DNA from: Weissella confusa
Lineage (GTDB): Bacteria > Bacillota > Bacilli > Lactobacillales > Lactobacillaceae
Assembly (NCBI GenBank): GCA_001436895.1
Contig: JQAY01000009.1
Coordinates: 34,796-98,795, forward strand
Length of the DNA stretch: 64,000 nt
Direction of reading: 5' to 3'
The notes below the pieces were generated by a model. That model did not search any database. It was not told where the DNA came from and saw only the letters and a list, made by a program, of their open reading frames with translations. How positions within the stretch are numbered: position 1 is the stretch's first letter; each line of letters begins with the position of its first letter. Shown piece after piece: positions 52,266 through 59,620 of the stretch. The position numbers and the translations under genes are program-made.

Positions 52266-55200
52266 TGTGTGTCAGCGACCAAGGTAATCGTCATTGTTTG
52301 CAAACTACTATCAGTTGTACTCAAATTGTTATTCGTGGCGTCATACGTACCAGAAACTGTCGTACCAGATAACGTCATGGCTGGTGAACCAGTCGTTGTC
52401 GTCTTACTTGTATCGATGTGGTATCCAGCAGGAATACTACTTGCGATGTCTTGTGACAAGGCTTCACCAGTCTTACCAGTCAAATTGATGTTTGCTGGTG
52501 CTGTCGTTCCATCGGCCATCACAAACTTAATTTGAGCTTGTTGGCTATCGATGGCATAGTACAAAACAATCGCATCCGCTGATGAGTCCGTAATCGCACC
52601 ATTCGAAACACTTGTACTTGCGGTCGCGTTGTATTTCGCATTTGAATTTTCATACGGCATGGCATAAGTACCATCTGATTTCTGCACAGATTGTAAAGAG
52701 CCACCATTGTACGTATAACCAATGTAGGTATAACCTGGCACCTTGGTATTAATTTTCGCCCAATCATTAGCCGTGCTTCCTGTTCGAGCAACACCAATGA
52801 CGGCACCCGTCACACCTTGCAAGGCTGAGTCTATTTGACCAGACGTCTTGTTGTTATAGTTTGAAACACCATCCGTATTAGTTCGGGCAGTATCAACCAA
52901 CTTATACGTGCCATCGGATTGCTTTTCAGCTGTCTTCAACCCAACTGTTGCCATTTGTGGCGCGGCAACATAGTAGAAGTTAACGCCAGAAACACTATAT
53001 TTATCAATAATCGTGAAACTGTTTTGCTTGTCGCCATACCCGCCATTCTTAAAGCCGGTGAAACTACCACCGTCGATTGATCCGTTACGATCTTCGTCTA
53101 ACCAATCCGGCGTTGAAACCACTGCGTTAGCGTTACCGAACGCATCAGTCGCTGAAAACGTTAGCGTTCCGGTGGTTGTTTTATAGATATCACCAGTAAT
53201 CTTGGCAAATGTATAACCTGATGTGGTTGGTTGTGACGTTGCAGCAACAATTGAAGTCGCACCGGTCGACGTATTTGTTTGTAGATAGAACGTTAGCGGA
53301 GAAGTCGGAATCGTATAGTGCTTAACTGGATTAGTTGCGGCCCCACCACTGGTACTTGTATCAAAACGAATCGTATTCGAGCCAGTATCCCAAATAATTG
53401 ATGTTTGGCCAAGTTGATTACCATTGGCATCGACCACCGGCCAAGCAATCGTTACGGTATAACCACCACTACTGTTGACATACTTATCAACCACCGCACC
53501 GACCGGCACCTTGCTCAAATCAAATCCATAAGCACGAACTAACGCTAAATTAAATGGATTGTTTGGATCAAGCACTGTACGATACATGTTCGCACCAGAT
53601 TTAACCATCTGATCATAATTGTTGGTCATAAACTTTCCACGCACCGTTTGCGTCGTCCCTGTGCCGGTGCCACTTGTCGTAGAAGACATTTGACCTGAAA
53701 CGTACGTCAATGACGGCACAAGCTGGTACCCGGCCAGCACGTCGGACGTGACGATGTATTCGTCTGGGAAAGACCCACCAGATCCACCGGTCAACGTATT
53801 AACTTTGGCATCACCGGTTGAACCGGCGCTTGTATTCACCGGAATACGAATGTCCGTCTTAGTGTACGTTCCATCACCGTTATCGATAGCATAGTAGTAG
53901 TTGGCACCGGCTGCGGTTGCCTTGGTCGTGATTCCCTGAATCGTCCACGATTGCAAGCTAGTTCCTGTACTTGTGTAATAGCTACCAATGTAGTAATCAC
54001 CGCTACCTGCCGAGAAACGGTCGGTGATTGTCGTTCCATTCAACGTTACGGTTTGACCATTGGTCAAATATGTTCGCCCAATAATTCCTGATGAATTAAT
54101 TTCAGCAATCATCAAGGTCTCACCCGGTTTAATCGTCTGACTCCACGGATCAGACGTACGGCCTTCACGTGCGATAAAGATAACATATTGCTTCTTGTCA
54201 CTAGCACTCAAGAAGTATTGGATTGGATAATACGTTCGCAACAAGTTAGCATCATTACGAATAATTGCCGGCAAGTCTGTGTTGCTTGTATCCAAAACTT
54301 GGTCACCAGTCGGCACTGTTTGTCCCGTATCCATACGGCGCCAAGCCTCTGATGCAACAACCCAATCCAAGCCATTTGTCTCAGCCCAAATACGAATGTC
54401 ATCGTGGTCAACCGAATCAAATGTTGTACTTGCTTCGGTTGAATCAGGCCAGTACACAATAATCGTGCCGTTATCATTCATGACTTCGGTTGCCGGCATC
54501 AAGTTAAACGAATCGCGATTAAACAAATCAAACGATGCTTGTTGTGCTTCTGTCAGACCAGTTGTTGTGTCCTTCTCTTGTTCACCTTCTTGCAAGAAGG
54601 AAATGACCATGCGGTTACGGGCCGCGTATGCTTTCAACGCATCCATATCAATGCTGTTGAAGTTGTAAGATGCTGGCAAGTTAATCCAGAGATACTTATC
54701 AACATACGTCACTGTAACAGTGCTACTTAGGCCATAGTCTGAACCCGTAAAACTGTCCTTATTTGGAATTTCGATTGTTGTGTCAACGGAAACGGTCACG
54801 CCATCTGCGACAGTTTCTGGGACTGTTTCTTCCTCAGTCGCACTATCGTCTGCTCCCAAAACAGTTGCTGATTGTGAACTAGCTGGTACAACCGATTGCA
54901 ATGAGTCTGCGCTACTCATTGCTGATTCAGCTGAAGATGACTCAGCTTCACTTTCAGGTGCCACGCTCACCAAACTGTCAGATGCGCTTGACTCCTCATC
55001 GCTTGTCGCACTACTTGCTTCGCTAGACGCATCAGATGAATCCGTTGACGTAGCCGAACTTTCTGAAGCTGCAGATGTGGTCAACAAAACCACCGAACTA
55101 GCCAATGAACTTTGGCTTGTGACCGGTGATTGGACAACTGATTCACTATCGCTAACTTCTGCAGTGCTTGAGACAACGCTCTCTTCAGGTAGACTGCTTG

Positions 55201-55615
55201 TTTCAGAACTCGTACTCTCCACTACAACTGGATCAACTGGCGTTTCGGCCACCGATTCCACGACTGATTCTTCTGACGTCGTAGCTTCTGCGCTAGCTAC
55301 GACTGAATCTGGATCACTTGGATTAGTAGGCACTGGTTCGCCAGTTTCATCATCCAACCCATCGCCATCCTTATCACGTTCTTCAATATCTTGGTCGTCA
55401 TCCTTGTCAGATGAGCTCACCAAAGAAGCATCAGCATCGTCAATCGTTGGATCTTCCGCCGCTGAAACCTCACCGCCTGTGTTAGCCCCCATACCAATGG
55501 CAATCAGCAATGACGTCGCACCAAAACGAAGCCACTGCTTATTCTTCTTATTACCACCACCGGCATCTTCGAGATTAACTTCTCGCTCCTTTACACTTGT
55601 GTCTGTAGATTTCAT
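43814..55615 (-). CDS. Giant MUB-type serine-rich adhesin, N-terminal portion (3,933 residues)
   Basis: A secreted surface adhesin cut short by TGA. Order: long basic N-region and signal peptide (residues 1-52, KKNKQWLRFGATSLLIAIGMG, glycine-rich core as in accessory-Sec/SRRP signals); a DKDGDGLDD calcium-type motif near residue 80; a serine-rich stretch (about 95-285) suited to O-glycosylation; a non-repeated domain region (about 290-1120); then ten MUB-type repeats, the tenth truncated. MUB repeats bind mucus glycans in gut lactobacilli. Start ATG 55615 follows AGGGGAG; an upstream ATG at 55666 lacks a site. Ending before the LPYTG anchor, this product should be released rather than fixed to the wall. 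Confidence 0.9.
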   Translation of the reverse strand: MKSTDTSVKEREVNLEDAGGGNKKNKQWLRFGATSLLIAIGMGANTGGEVSAAEDPTIDDADASLVSSSDKDDDQDIEERDKDGDGLDDETGEPVPTNPSDPDSVVASAEATTSEESVVESVAETPVDPVVVESTSSETSSLPEESVVSSTAEVSDSESVVQSPVTSQSSLASSVVLLTTSAASESSATSTDSSDASSEASSATSDEESSASDSLVSVAPESEAESSSAESAMSSADSLQSVVPASSQSATVLGADDSATEEETVPETVADGVTVSVDTTIEIPNKDSFTGSDYGLSSTVTVTYVDKYLWINLPASYNFNSIDMDALKAYAARNRMVISFLQEGEQEKDTTTGLTEAQQASFDLFNRDSFNLMPATEVMNDNGTIIVYWPDSTEASTTFDSVDHDDIRIWAETNGLDWVVASEAWRRMDTGQTVPTGDQVLDTSNTDLPAIIRNDANLLRTYYPIQYFLSASDKKQYVIFIAREGRTSDPWSQTIKPGETLMIAEINSSGIIGRTYLTNGQTVTLNGTTITDRFSAGSGDYYIGSYYTSTGTSLQSWTIQGITTKATAAGANYYYAIDNGDGTYTKTDIRIPVNTSAGSTGDAKVNTLTGGSGGSFPDEYIVTSDVLAGYQLVPSLTYVSGQMSSTTSGTGTGTTQTVRGKFMTNNYDQMVKSGANMYRTVLDPNNPFNLALVRAYGFDLSKVPVGAVVDKYVNSSGGYTVTIAWPVVDANGNQLGQTSIIWDTGSNTIRFDTSTSGGAATNPVKHYTIPTSPLTFYLQTNTSTGATSIVAATSQPTTSGYTFAKITGDIYKTTTGTLTFSATDAFGNANAVVSTPDWLDEDRNGSIDGGSFTGFKNGGYGDKQNSFTIIDKYSVSGVNFYYVAAPQMATVGLKTAEKQSDGTYKLVDTARTNTDGVSNYNNKTSGQIDSALQGVTGAVIGVARTGSTANDWAKINTKVPGYTYIGYTYNGGSLQSVQKSDGTYAMPYENSNAKYNATASTSVSNGAITDSSADAIVLYYAIDSQQAQIKFVMADGTTAPANINLTGKTGEALSQDIASSIPAGYHIDTSKTTTTGSPAMTLSGTTVSGTYDATNNNLSTTDSSLQTMTITLVADTQTVKVRYIDVNASDKTTGWTAADGTEITNWVQTVTGDTGKTYTNVPWGMSTTGYVVVAQDAGTRSGTFDNDTNTDQTYYVYLKHNTVSVEGGKEGNATWTTKSTVRYRYEDGTTAAAANVRTITFTATVTYDAVTGEALYDTWDAESYTFDDVESPVIQGYIADKLQAGAGTVTNTSAGIVAIVEYKALGAWTPSFPDTTPDNPPTDVTYPNDPTDPTQPDRTNPSVPVVPYVPGYTPELPDGTPLTPVNPDDPTGGYLPPDVPADPTTDTTIVYHANDQTVTVNYIYVADDGTRTVVHTESFDGKSNATYTHELWDYENNPDQSYVLVSKDAGAESGTFDADDDETQVYNVILAIGTESVPGGKDDDPNQSDYTKTITRTIHYVDQNGDPMLDADGNPVPDSVMTHTFTATVTYKVDSNVPVSIEWPNDSATFAAVKSPVITGYVADVTQVDAEQIDHNDTDTTYKVTYKPMGSWTPSFPPNTENVPSDPIQYPNDPNNPTDNETPHDPAEPGDPVIPYVPGYTPEGPDGTPLKPVDPENPSAGYIPPAPTDPTGDTTINYTRNTQQAIVRYIDDTTGLEVTELRQTFSGETDQAYTNTLSDYATLGYTFVSAEAGATAGTYDRDDTVNQVYLVHLDHGTVVVDGGREDDPNHDSYTSTVTSTVHYVYEADNATAKPDSVQEKTFTASVTYDAVTGEVVSIVWPTEEQSFDDVQTPVIDGYFASEGVVAGGAVDYNDASREETVTYTKLGSWIPHVPDLPEDEQLKTRVYPNDPNDASKVWTRDDPNYVEVPVPYIPGYTPTTDGSSTPLEQIDPNDVTKGYYPPDVPDNPAADTPIYYVAHPQTLVVVYVDISSGTEVEVTELQQTLTGTTNAAYTNTLSDYAARGYVLVNQDATATEGTYDDADNVTQFAKVYLDHGTVVVTPDNPGDPGNPMYPDVPGTPTWPQGTDESGVKRTINGVINYQYADGSEAATDVTRTVTFERSITLDAVTGEQISTTDWEVTAGDDDWPETPSPVIDGYYADISDILAVTVSPDDYDRSYMVTYYPMGQYVPVFPEGTENVPSDPITYPNDPDNPGDPLEPGQGTPDTPGDTDNPTLPYVPGFTPEGPDGTPLEPVDPNNPSAGYWPPATPTDNPGGDTTITYTANEQKATVTFIDDTTGDTLKVVDLTGKSDETDAYRTATDIATYERAGYVLVSDDYPTDGVVYDRIDDTDQPFTVHLKQATVTVDPSSPKEPGTDIFTPGDPVDPSDPSGPTYPESPYTPGDPVYPDQPDGPTVPDTPGDPGTPVDPDNPSGPTWPATPTYPSGVTKDDLNQTVTRTITYTYASNGEKASETVTETLTYSRTATVNAVTGAVTYGDWQTTDSTLDKVDSPLISGYVASQLTVAEEADVDAMADDTTVAITYTKLGQWVPSFPPSAADEDVPDDPIDYPNNPSNPTEPLEPGVNNPNDPGTPANPTLPYVPGYTPEGPDGTPLTPVDPDNPSAGYWPPETPTDKPGDDTVIHYVANDQAARITFIDDDTKLELAVDTISGESSDTSTYTTADRIKAYEAQGYTLVSDDFPADFQFDRDDATEQKFEVHLKRTVLVITPDDPRTPSDPIFTPGEPVDPSDPSSPTYPAEPGTPGEPIDPANPSGPTWPETPTYPAGLTAEDLNQTVNLTVNYVYEDGKTVAHDPHTDAVHFTRTATLDTVTGEVTYSDWVAVKDDATLDAYKSPVIDGYYADKAYSTAVTVAAEDGDVTETVTYKKLGQWVPSFPATTPSAPTDPIDYPNNPSDPTVPTDPAENPSEPGTPENPTLPYVPGYTPEGPDGEPLTPADPSNPSSGYLPPNPTNPGEDTVITYVPADQVGSVTYVDQTTGETLVVDSLAGKSDESGTYATADRIKQYEAMGYVLVDDGYPTDFTFDSDTTKSQDFTVTLKQVTVVVTPDDPKNPSDPIFTPGDPVDPSDPSSPTYPEEPGTPGDPIDPNNPSGPTWPATPTYPTGVTAQDLNKTVTRTITYVYEDSSEAATTVTDNVVFERTATVNAVTGEVTYSEWTAVGDDVDWQQVDSPMIVGYMADKASVEFVDVTGATESTSVVVTYTAVGQWVPHFPPGTEDVPSDPINYPNNPDDPTNPADPGPDNPADPGTTDNPTLPYVPGFTPQGPDGEPLEPVNPSNPSEGYWPPVIPDDPKQSQDITYTANEQTARIVFIDDTTGTTLATDDIDGVSDEKSTYTTADRLAAYYAQGYTLVSDGYPADFAFDRVDGNVETFEVHLKHAAITVTPDDPKNPSTPIYTPGDPVDPSDPSSPTYPAEPGTPGDPIDPDNPSGPTWPAVPTYPAGVTTTDLNETVNRTITYVDEAGNTVFDDATDKVNFTRTATVDAVTGEVTYGAWVATGGDTTFDAVSSPVKTGYYADKEVVAETTGLTATTADENVQVVYKPMGQWVPSFPAGTENVPSDPTTYPNDPAHADTPLEPGDSNTNVPGTPDNPTMPYVPGFTPQGPDGTPLEPVTPGSPEGGYWPPATPTDNPGGDTVVTYVADEQKATITYHDVTTNTDLSVDTIDGHSDETSSYTTAQRIAMYEQQGYRLIDDGYPGTDFTFDRDTATDQAYIVQLERITQTITPDDPKTPSSPIFTPGDPVDPSDPSSPTYPEQPGTPGEPIDPDNPSGPTWPATPTYPAGLEHDDLNQTVTREVTYVYDRDGSEAATTATETLTFTRTATLDTVSGDITYGEWIAADSDTTFDEVTSPTIAGYTANRASVAEATGVAATDADTSIEVRYVANEQHATITYIDDNTQQTIVMDDITGQSDGTTTYTTADRIAALQAQGYSLVKDG

Positions 55616-55839
55616 GATTTTAACTCCCCTAAAATTCAAGACTGTCAAAGTATAGACTTCGACCATTGTCGATAGTTTAGCTCACAAAAGTACTAAAAAG
55701 CGGGAACTAATATCGACAAAAACACCCCTATTACATGGTCAAAATCTACTTCTGTATCTAAATTTTAACGAACTGCGGACATTAAAGCTCTTTTGACGTA
55801 TCAAATTACGAAACTATGGTTTTTTTATGAAAAACGCGC

Positions 55840-55873
55840 AAAAAAAGACCCGATAGCAGTTGCTACCGAGTCT
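55840..55873 (-). terminator. Rho-independent terminator after the ECF S component
   Basis: Thirteen-pair stem AGACTCGGTAGCA / TGCTATCGGGTCT (with G.T pairs), 2-4 base loop, then seven T on the minus strand. The remaining 180 bases up to the adhesin start show no gene and no clear promoter. Confidence 0.85.
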
Positions 55874-55878
55874 AAAAA

Positions 55879-56499
55879 TTATCGTGCGTTTTGACGATTG
55901 AAGAATGTCAAAACCGGAATGCCAATCAGTGGCACTAAGATCGCCCCAACAATGATTTCAAAAACACCGTTGAAACCGGCAATTGAAACAATCAAGTAAT
56001 TTGCGAGTCCTGAATCAGGAATACCAAACGCCGTTGTGTGCATGACCGTAAAGCCAATCCACGTGATGCTCAACACAAAAAATGTGTTCACAAAGGCAGA
56101 CAAAGCGCCAAGTCCTGCTAACCAAATGGTCTGTTGTCCCATCGGGCGATTCTTAACAAAGCGCCAGTACAGGTACCCAATAATCAAACCGACCAACATT
56201 CGTGGCACAATCGCTGTGATTGGGTTACGGAAAATCAATGCGCCAATACTTGGTGCTGATGTCCAAGCGTGCCAAAGTGAATAGGCACCCCAAACGAAAC
56301 CTAGTAACGCACCGGCGCGAGGCCCCAAGACCATCGCCCCAATTGCGACAGTAAACGTAATAATCGTTACCGCTGCCCCAATTGCGAACGCCCCAAGTGG
56401 TAATGTGCCCAGCCAAGGAACAACTGACTGTAGCAGAATAATTGCAATAAATAATGCCGTCAAAACGAGATGACGACTTGAATTAGGACGTGCTGCCAT
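55879..56499 (-). CDS. ECF transporter S component, substrate unknown
   Basis: A 206-residue membrane protein with about six hydrophobic helices, in the style of energy-coupling-factor S components (N-terminal [28 protein letters not shown]; helix-1 small-residue pattern for docking to EcfT; conserved [13 protein letters not shown] near residue 60 and [14 protein letters not shown] near residue 92). It would bind one vitamin or cofactor precursor and work with a shared EcfA/A'/T module elsewhere. The wording is nearest to the pantothenate/folate-type S components, but I cannot assign the ligand. It has its own promoter and terminator. AGGAGG precedes the ATG. Confidence 0.75.
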   Translation of the reverse strand: MAARPNSSRHLVLTALFIAIILLQSVVPWLGTLPLGAFAIGAAVTIITFTVAIGAMVLGPRAGALLGFVWGAYSLWHAWTSAPSIGALIFRNPITAIVPRMLVGLIIGYLYWRFVKNRPMGQQTIWLAGLGALSAFVNTFFVLSITWIGFTVMHTTAFGIPDSGLANYLIVSIAGFNGVFEIIVGAILVPLIGIPVLTFFNRQNAR

Positions 56500-56545
56500 T
56501 CTAGGCCTCCTCTAATTAAAATCCAAACAAACTTGTGTTTACTTA

Positions 56546-56574
56546 ATTATAGTTGGCAAGCTTGTTAATGTCAT
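56546..56574 (-). promoter_or_regulatory. Promoter of the ECF S component gene
   Basis: -35 ATGACA (56569-56574), 17-base spacer, perfect -10 TATAAT (56546-56551). No riboswitch fold was evident in the short leader. Confidence 0.65.
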
Positions 56575-56579
56575 CAACT

Positions 56580-56612
56580 AAAAAGGCGCCAGCATAACGA
56601 AACTGGCGCCTT
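56580..56612 (-). terminator. Terminator of the maltose operon
   Basis: Perfect 10-bp stem AAGGCGCCAG / CTGGCGCCTT, 10-base loop, TTTT on the minus strand, about 55 bases after pgmB. Confidence 0.85.
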
Positions 56613-56667
56613 CGCGGCAAAACTTTGGTTTGAGATATTTTTTGAGATTCGTGAGAGGTACAAATTG

Positions 56668-57339
56668 TTAATCGAGTTTTGCCGCGATGTTTGCTAACGT
56701 AACGTCGGCAGTTGCATCAAAGCGAATGTCAGCGTCGTGCAAAATTTCGGCGTTACCGATTCCCAACGACACTTCGCCAGCCCCGTTAATTGCTTGAATA
56801 CCTGACGCAGCATCTTCCAAACCAATGACTTGCTCTGATGGCAAGTTCAATAACTCGGCGGCACGCACATAAATTTCAGGATCCGGCTTGTTGGCAGTTA
56901 ACGTACTTGGGTCAACAATGCCCACAAATGAATCCGTCAATTGCAAACGGTCAAGAATAAATGGCGCGTTCTTTGAGGCTGACGCAACACTAGCCTTGTA
57001 ACCCTTGTCGTTCAATTCCTTGATGAAATCTGCCATCCCCGGCAAAATATCGTCCGGCGTCAAACCAGAAATCAATTCAACGTAGTGGTTATTCTTCCAA
57101 GATGCCAACGCCACCTTTTCATCGTGTGTGTAGTCATCTTGCTTGTTGCCAGCCTTCAAAATCATCTCAAGACTGCCCATGCGGTCAATCCCCTTCAATG
57201 ACTCTTGCAATTCTGGCGTCCAAGTCACGTTTACTTGATCAGCAAGGGCGTGCCAAGCTTGCGTGTGAAACTTAGCGGTGTCAGTGATGACGCCATCCAA
57301 GTCAAAGGCAAATCCCTTAATGTCTGAAAATCTTGTCAT
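56668..57339 (-). CDS. pgmB: Beta-phosphoglucomutase
   Basis: A 223-residue HAD-superfamily mutase that converts beta-glucose-1-phosphate, the product of maltose phosphorylase, to glucose-6-phosphate. Motif I FDLDGVITDTAKFHTQAWHALAD is at residues 12-34 with the nucleophile and acid/base Asp, the cap residues follow, motif II is SVASASKNAPF near residue 114, and ANKPDPEIY and IGLEDAASGIQAI (motifs III/IV) are near residues 150-185. The length is standard. It ends the maltose operon and begins 1 base after the mapA stop. Confidence 0.95.
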   Translation of the reverse strand: MTRFSDIKGFAFDLDGVITDTAKFHTQAWHALADQVNVTWTPELQESLKGIDRMGSLEMILKAGNKQDDYTHDEKVALASWKNNHYVELISGLTPDDILPGMADFIKELNDKGYKASVASASKNAPFILDRLQLTDSFVGIVDPSTLTANKPDPEIYVRAAELLNLPSEQVIGLEDAASGIQAINGAGEVSLGIGNAEILHDADIRFDATADVTLANIAAKLD

Positions 57340-57340
57340 C

Positions 57341-59602
57341 TTAGGCCTCCAAAGTTAGCTTTTCACCAGCCAAATCAATCGTCAATGGCTCACCAGACAA
57401 CAATTCGACGTGTGAACCGTTTTGGTCAACAGCGACTGACAACAAGCGACCGCGGAATAGGAAGCGGAAGCTGTAGCCTTGCCACTTGTCAGGCAAGAAT
57501 GGCTCGAAGTGCAATTGGTCATCGCGGACACGCATGCCAGCAAATCCTTGCACGATTGATAGCCAAGCACCCGTCATTGACGTGATGTGCAACCCATCTG
57601 ACGTGTCGTTGTTGTAGTTGTCCAAATCAAGACGCGCCGTACGCTCGTAGAACTCGACACTCTTATCGGCCATCTTCAAGTCAGCGGCGATAATTGAGTG
57701 AACAGATGGTGACAATGATGATTCGTGCACCGTGAATGGCTCATAGAATTCATAGTTGTCACGCTTTTGTTGTTCCGTAAAGGCATCTGGGAAGTAGTAC
57801 ATCGCGTGCAATGTATCTGATTGCTTAATGTATGGTGAACGCAAGATACGGTCCCATGACCAGTGTTGGTTAATTGGCAAGTTCTTTGGATCCAAATCAC
57901 GAACTCGCACCAATTCCTTGTCCAAGAATGTGTCGTGCGCAACAAAGACGTGACGTGGCACACCGTTGACGTCCGTCACGTCCGCTTCAGGCAAGTACAT
58001 CTTGTCGACAATTTCTCGCCAGTGCTTGCGTTCCTCGGCTGTGACGTTCAACTTCGTTTGGAACTCTGGCGCAACCGTGTCGATGTTTTCCAAAGCGTAT
58101 GACAATACCCACTTAGCCATCCAGTTAGTGTAGTAGTTGTTGTTGATGTTGTTCTCGTACTCGTTTGGTCCGGTAACACCGTGAATCATGTACGCATCGT
58201 TGCGTGCTGAATAGTGCACACGGTCAGCCCAGAAGCGCGCGATACCAATCAACACTTCACTACCCTCGTTTTCAAGCCATGAACGGTCACCCGTCAAGTG
58301 CGTGTAGTTGTAGATGGCATAGGCGATCGTTGAGTTACGGTGAATTTCTTCAAACGTAATTTCCCATTCGTTGTGTGATTCGATACCATCGAAGGTCACC
58401 ATTGGATACAATGCCCCAGCCAAGCCTTGTTGCTTAGCGTTGTGGTAAGCCCCTTCGATTTGTTGGTAACGGTACTTCAACAATGACTTCACGACAGCTG
58501 GATCAGTAACCCCTAGGTAAACTGGAATGGCAAACGCTTCCGTATCCCAATACGTGGCACCACCATACTTCTCACCAGTGAAGCCCTTTGGTCCGATGTT
58601 CAAACGCGCATCGTTACCGTAGTAAGTGGCAAACAAGTGGAACAAGTTAAAGCGAATACCTTGTTGGGCTTCTTCATCCCCTTCGATTTGCACATCCGCC
58701 TTCTCCCAACGCTTAGCCCAACCAGTTGTGTGGTCGATGACCAAATCGTTGTAGGTATTTGATGCAATGTCAGCAAACAAATCATCCGTGGCAGCCTTCA
58801 CAGCATCGTTTGTGTCATAGTCACGTGATGTTGTGACAATGACACGCTTTTCGATTTGAACAGGCGTTTCCGTCACGATACCAGCAAAGACGTTTCCAAC
58901 TTGCTTGTCATCATTGACTGAACCAACCGCTGGCAAATCAGAGACGAAGCGTTGACGAGCGGCAACCGTAAATTGTGGCACCCCAAATGGGTTAGCGATT
59001 GTACGGGTCATGATAAAGGCTGATTCTTCATCAGCTTCCTTATCCAACACGTCCCAGAACTTCTCATCGTAATTTGAATCTTCGTTCATGACATCGGCAT
59101 CAATCAAAGACGTCAATTCCAATTGGTGCGTGGCCTTGTCGACTGATACAAACGTCCAGCGCAAGTCAGCCAATTCCTTCTTGGCAACTGAGATAAAGCG
59201 ATCGACGCTAATCTTCACACCCTTCACAATGAATGAACGGTGCAAAATACCAGCCTTCATGTCCAATGACAACTTAAAATCATCAAATGGCGTCTTAGCC
59301 AAATCAATCAAGTCACCGTCAATGCGGATTTCAGCCTTCACAAAATTCAAAGCGTTGATAGCCTTACCGAAGTACTCTGGGTACCCATTCTTCCACCAAC
59401 CAACACGGGTCTTGTCTGGGAACCAGACACCACCAATGTAGACACCTTGCAATGAGTCACCAGTATACGTTTCTTCAAACATACCGCGCATACCCATGTA
59501 CTCATTTCCTAATGATGTAATTGATTCTTGCAAACGCTTGTCAGCAGGATTCAATTCGTGCGTTGTAATTGTCCAAGGACTAACTTCAAAAATTCGTTTC
59601 AT
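57341..59602 (-). CDS. mapA: Maltose phosphorylase (GH65)
   Basis: A 753-residue glycoside hydrolase family 65 phosphorylase that splits maltose with phosphate into glucose and beta-glucose-1-phosphate in the cytosol, saving ATP. The N-terminal super-sandwich domain is followed by the (alpha/alpha)6 barrel, in which the general-acid Glu is in the motif VTGPNEYENNINNNYY near residue 480 and the GEKYGGATYWDTEAF and HEWEITFEEI segments line the site. The C-terminal sheet domain ends with LSGEPLTIDL. The length is typical of lactobacillus enzymes. It precedes pgmB in the same operon. Confidence 0.94.
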   Translation of the reverse strand: MKRIFEVSPWTITTHELNPADKRLQESITSLGNEYMGMRGMFEETYTGDSLQGVYIGGVWFPDKTRVGWWKNGYPEYFGKAINALNFVKAEIRIDGDLIDLAKTPFDDFKLSLDMKAGILHRSFIVKGVKISVDRFISVAKKELADLRWTFVSVDKATHQLELTSLIDADVMNEDSNYDEKFWDVLDKEADEESAFIMTRTIANPFGVPQFTVAARQRFVSDLPAVGSVNDDKQVGNVFAGIVTETPVQIEKRVIVTTSRDYDTNDAVKAATDDLFADIASNTYNDLVIDHTTGWAKRWEKADVQIEGDEEAQQGIRFNLFHLFATYYGNDARLNIGPKGFTGEKYGGATYWDTEAFAIPVYLGVTDPAVVKSLLKYRYQQIEGAYHNAKQQGLAGALYPMVTFDGIESHNEWEITFEEIHRNSTIAYAIYNYTHLTGDRSWLENEGSEVLIGIARFWADRVHYSARNDAYMIHGVTGPNEYENNINNNYYTNWMAKWVLSYALENIDTVAPEFQTKLNVTAEERKHWREIVDKMYLPEADVTDVNGVPRHVFVAHDTFLDKELVRVRDLDPKNLPINQHWSWDRILRSPYIKQSDTLHAMYYFPDAFTEQQKRDNYEFYEPFTVHESSLSPSVHSIIAADLKMADKSVEFYERTARLDLDNYNNDTSDGLHITSMTGAWLSIVQGFAGMRVRDDQLHFEPFLPDKWQGYSFRFLFRGRLLSVAVDQNGSHVELLSGEPLTIDLAGEKLTLEA

Positions 59603-59620
59603 GTTATTATTCCCTCATAA

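Noticed and set aside
54780..55655. A 291-codon plus-strand frame of Ser/Thr/Leu-rich sequence opposite the adhesin N-terminus.
   Set aside because: It is the antisense shadow of the serine-rich codons of the adhesin; it has no ribosome site and ends within the adhesin's 5' region.
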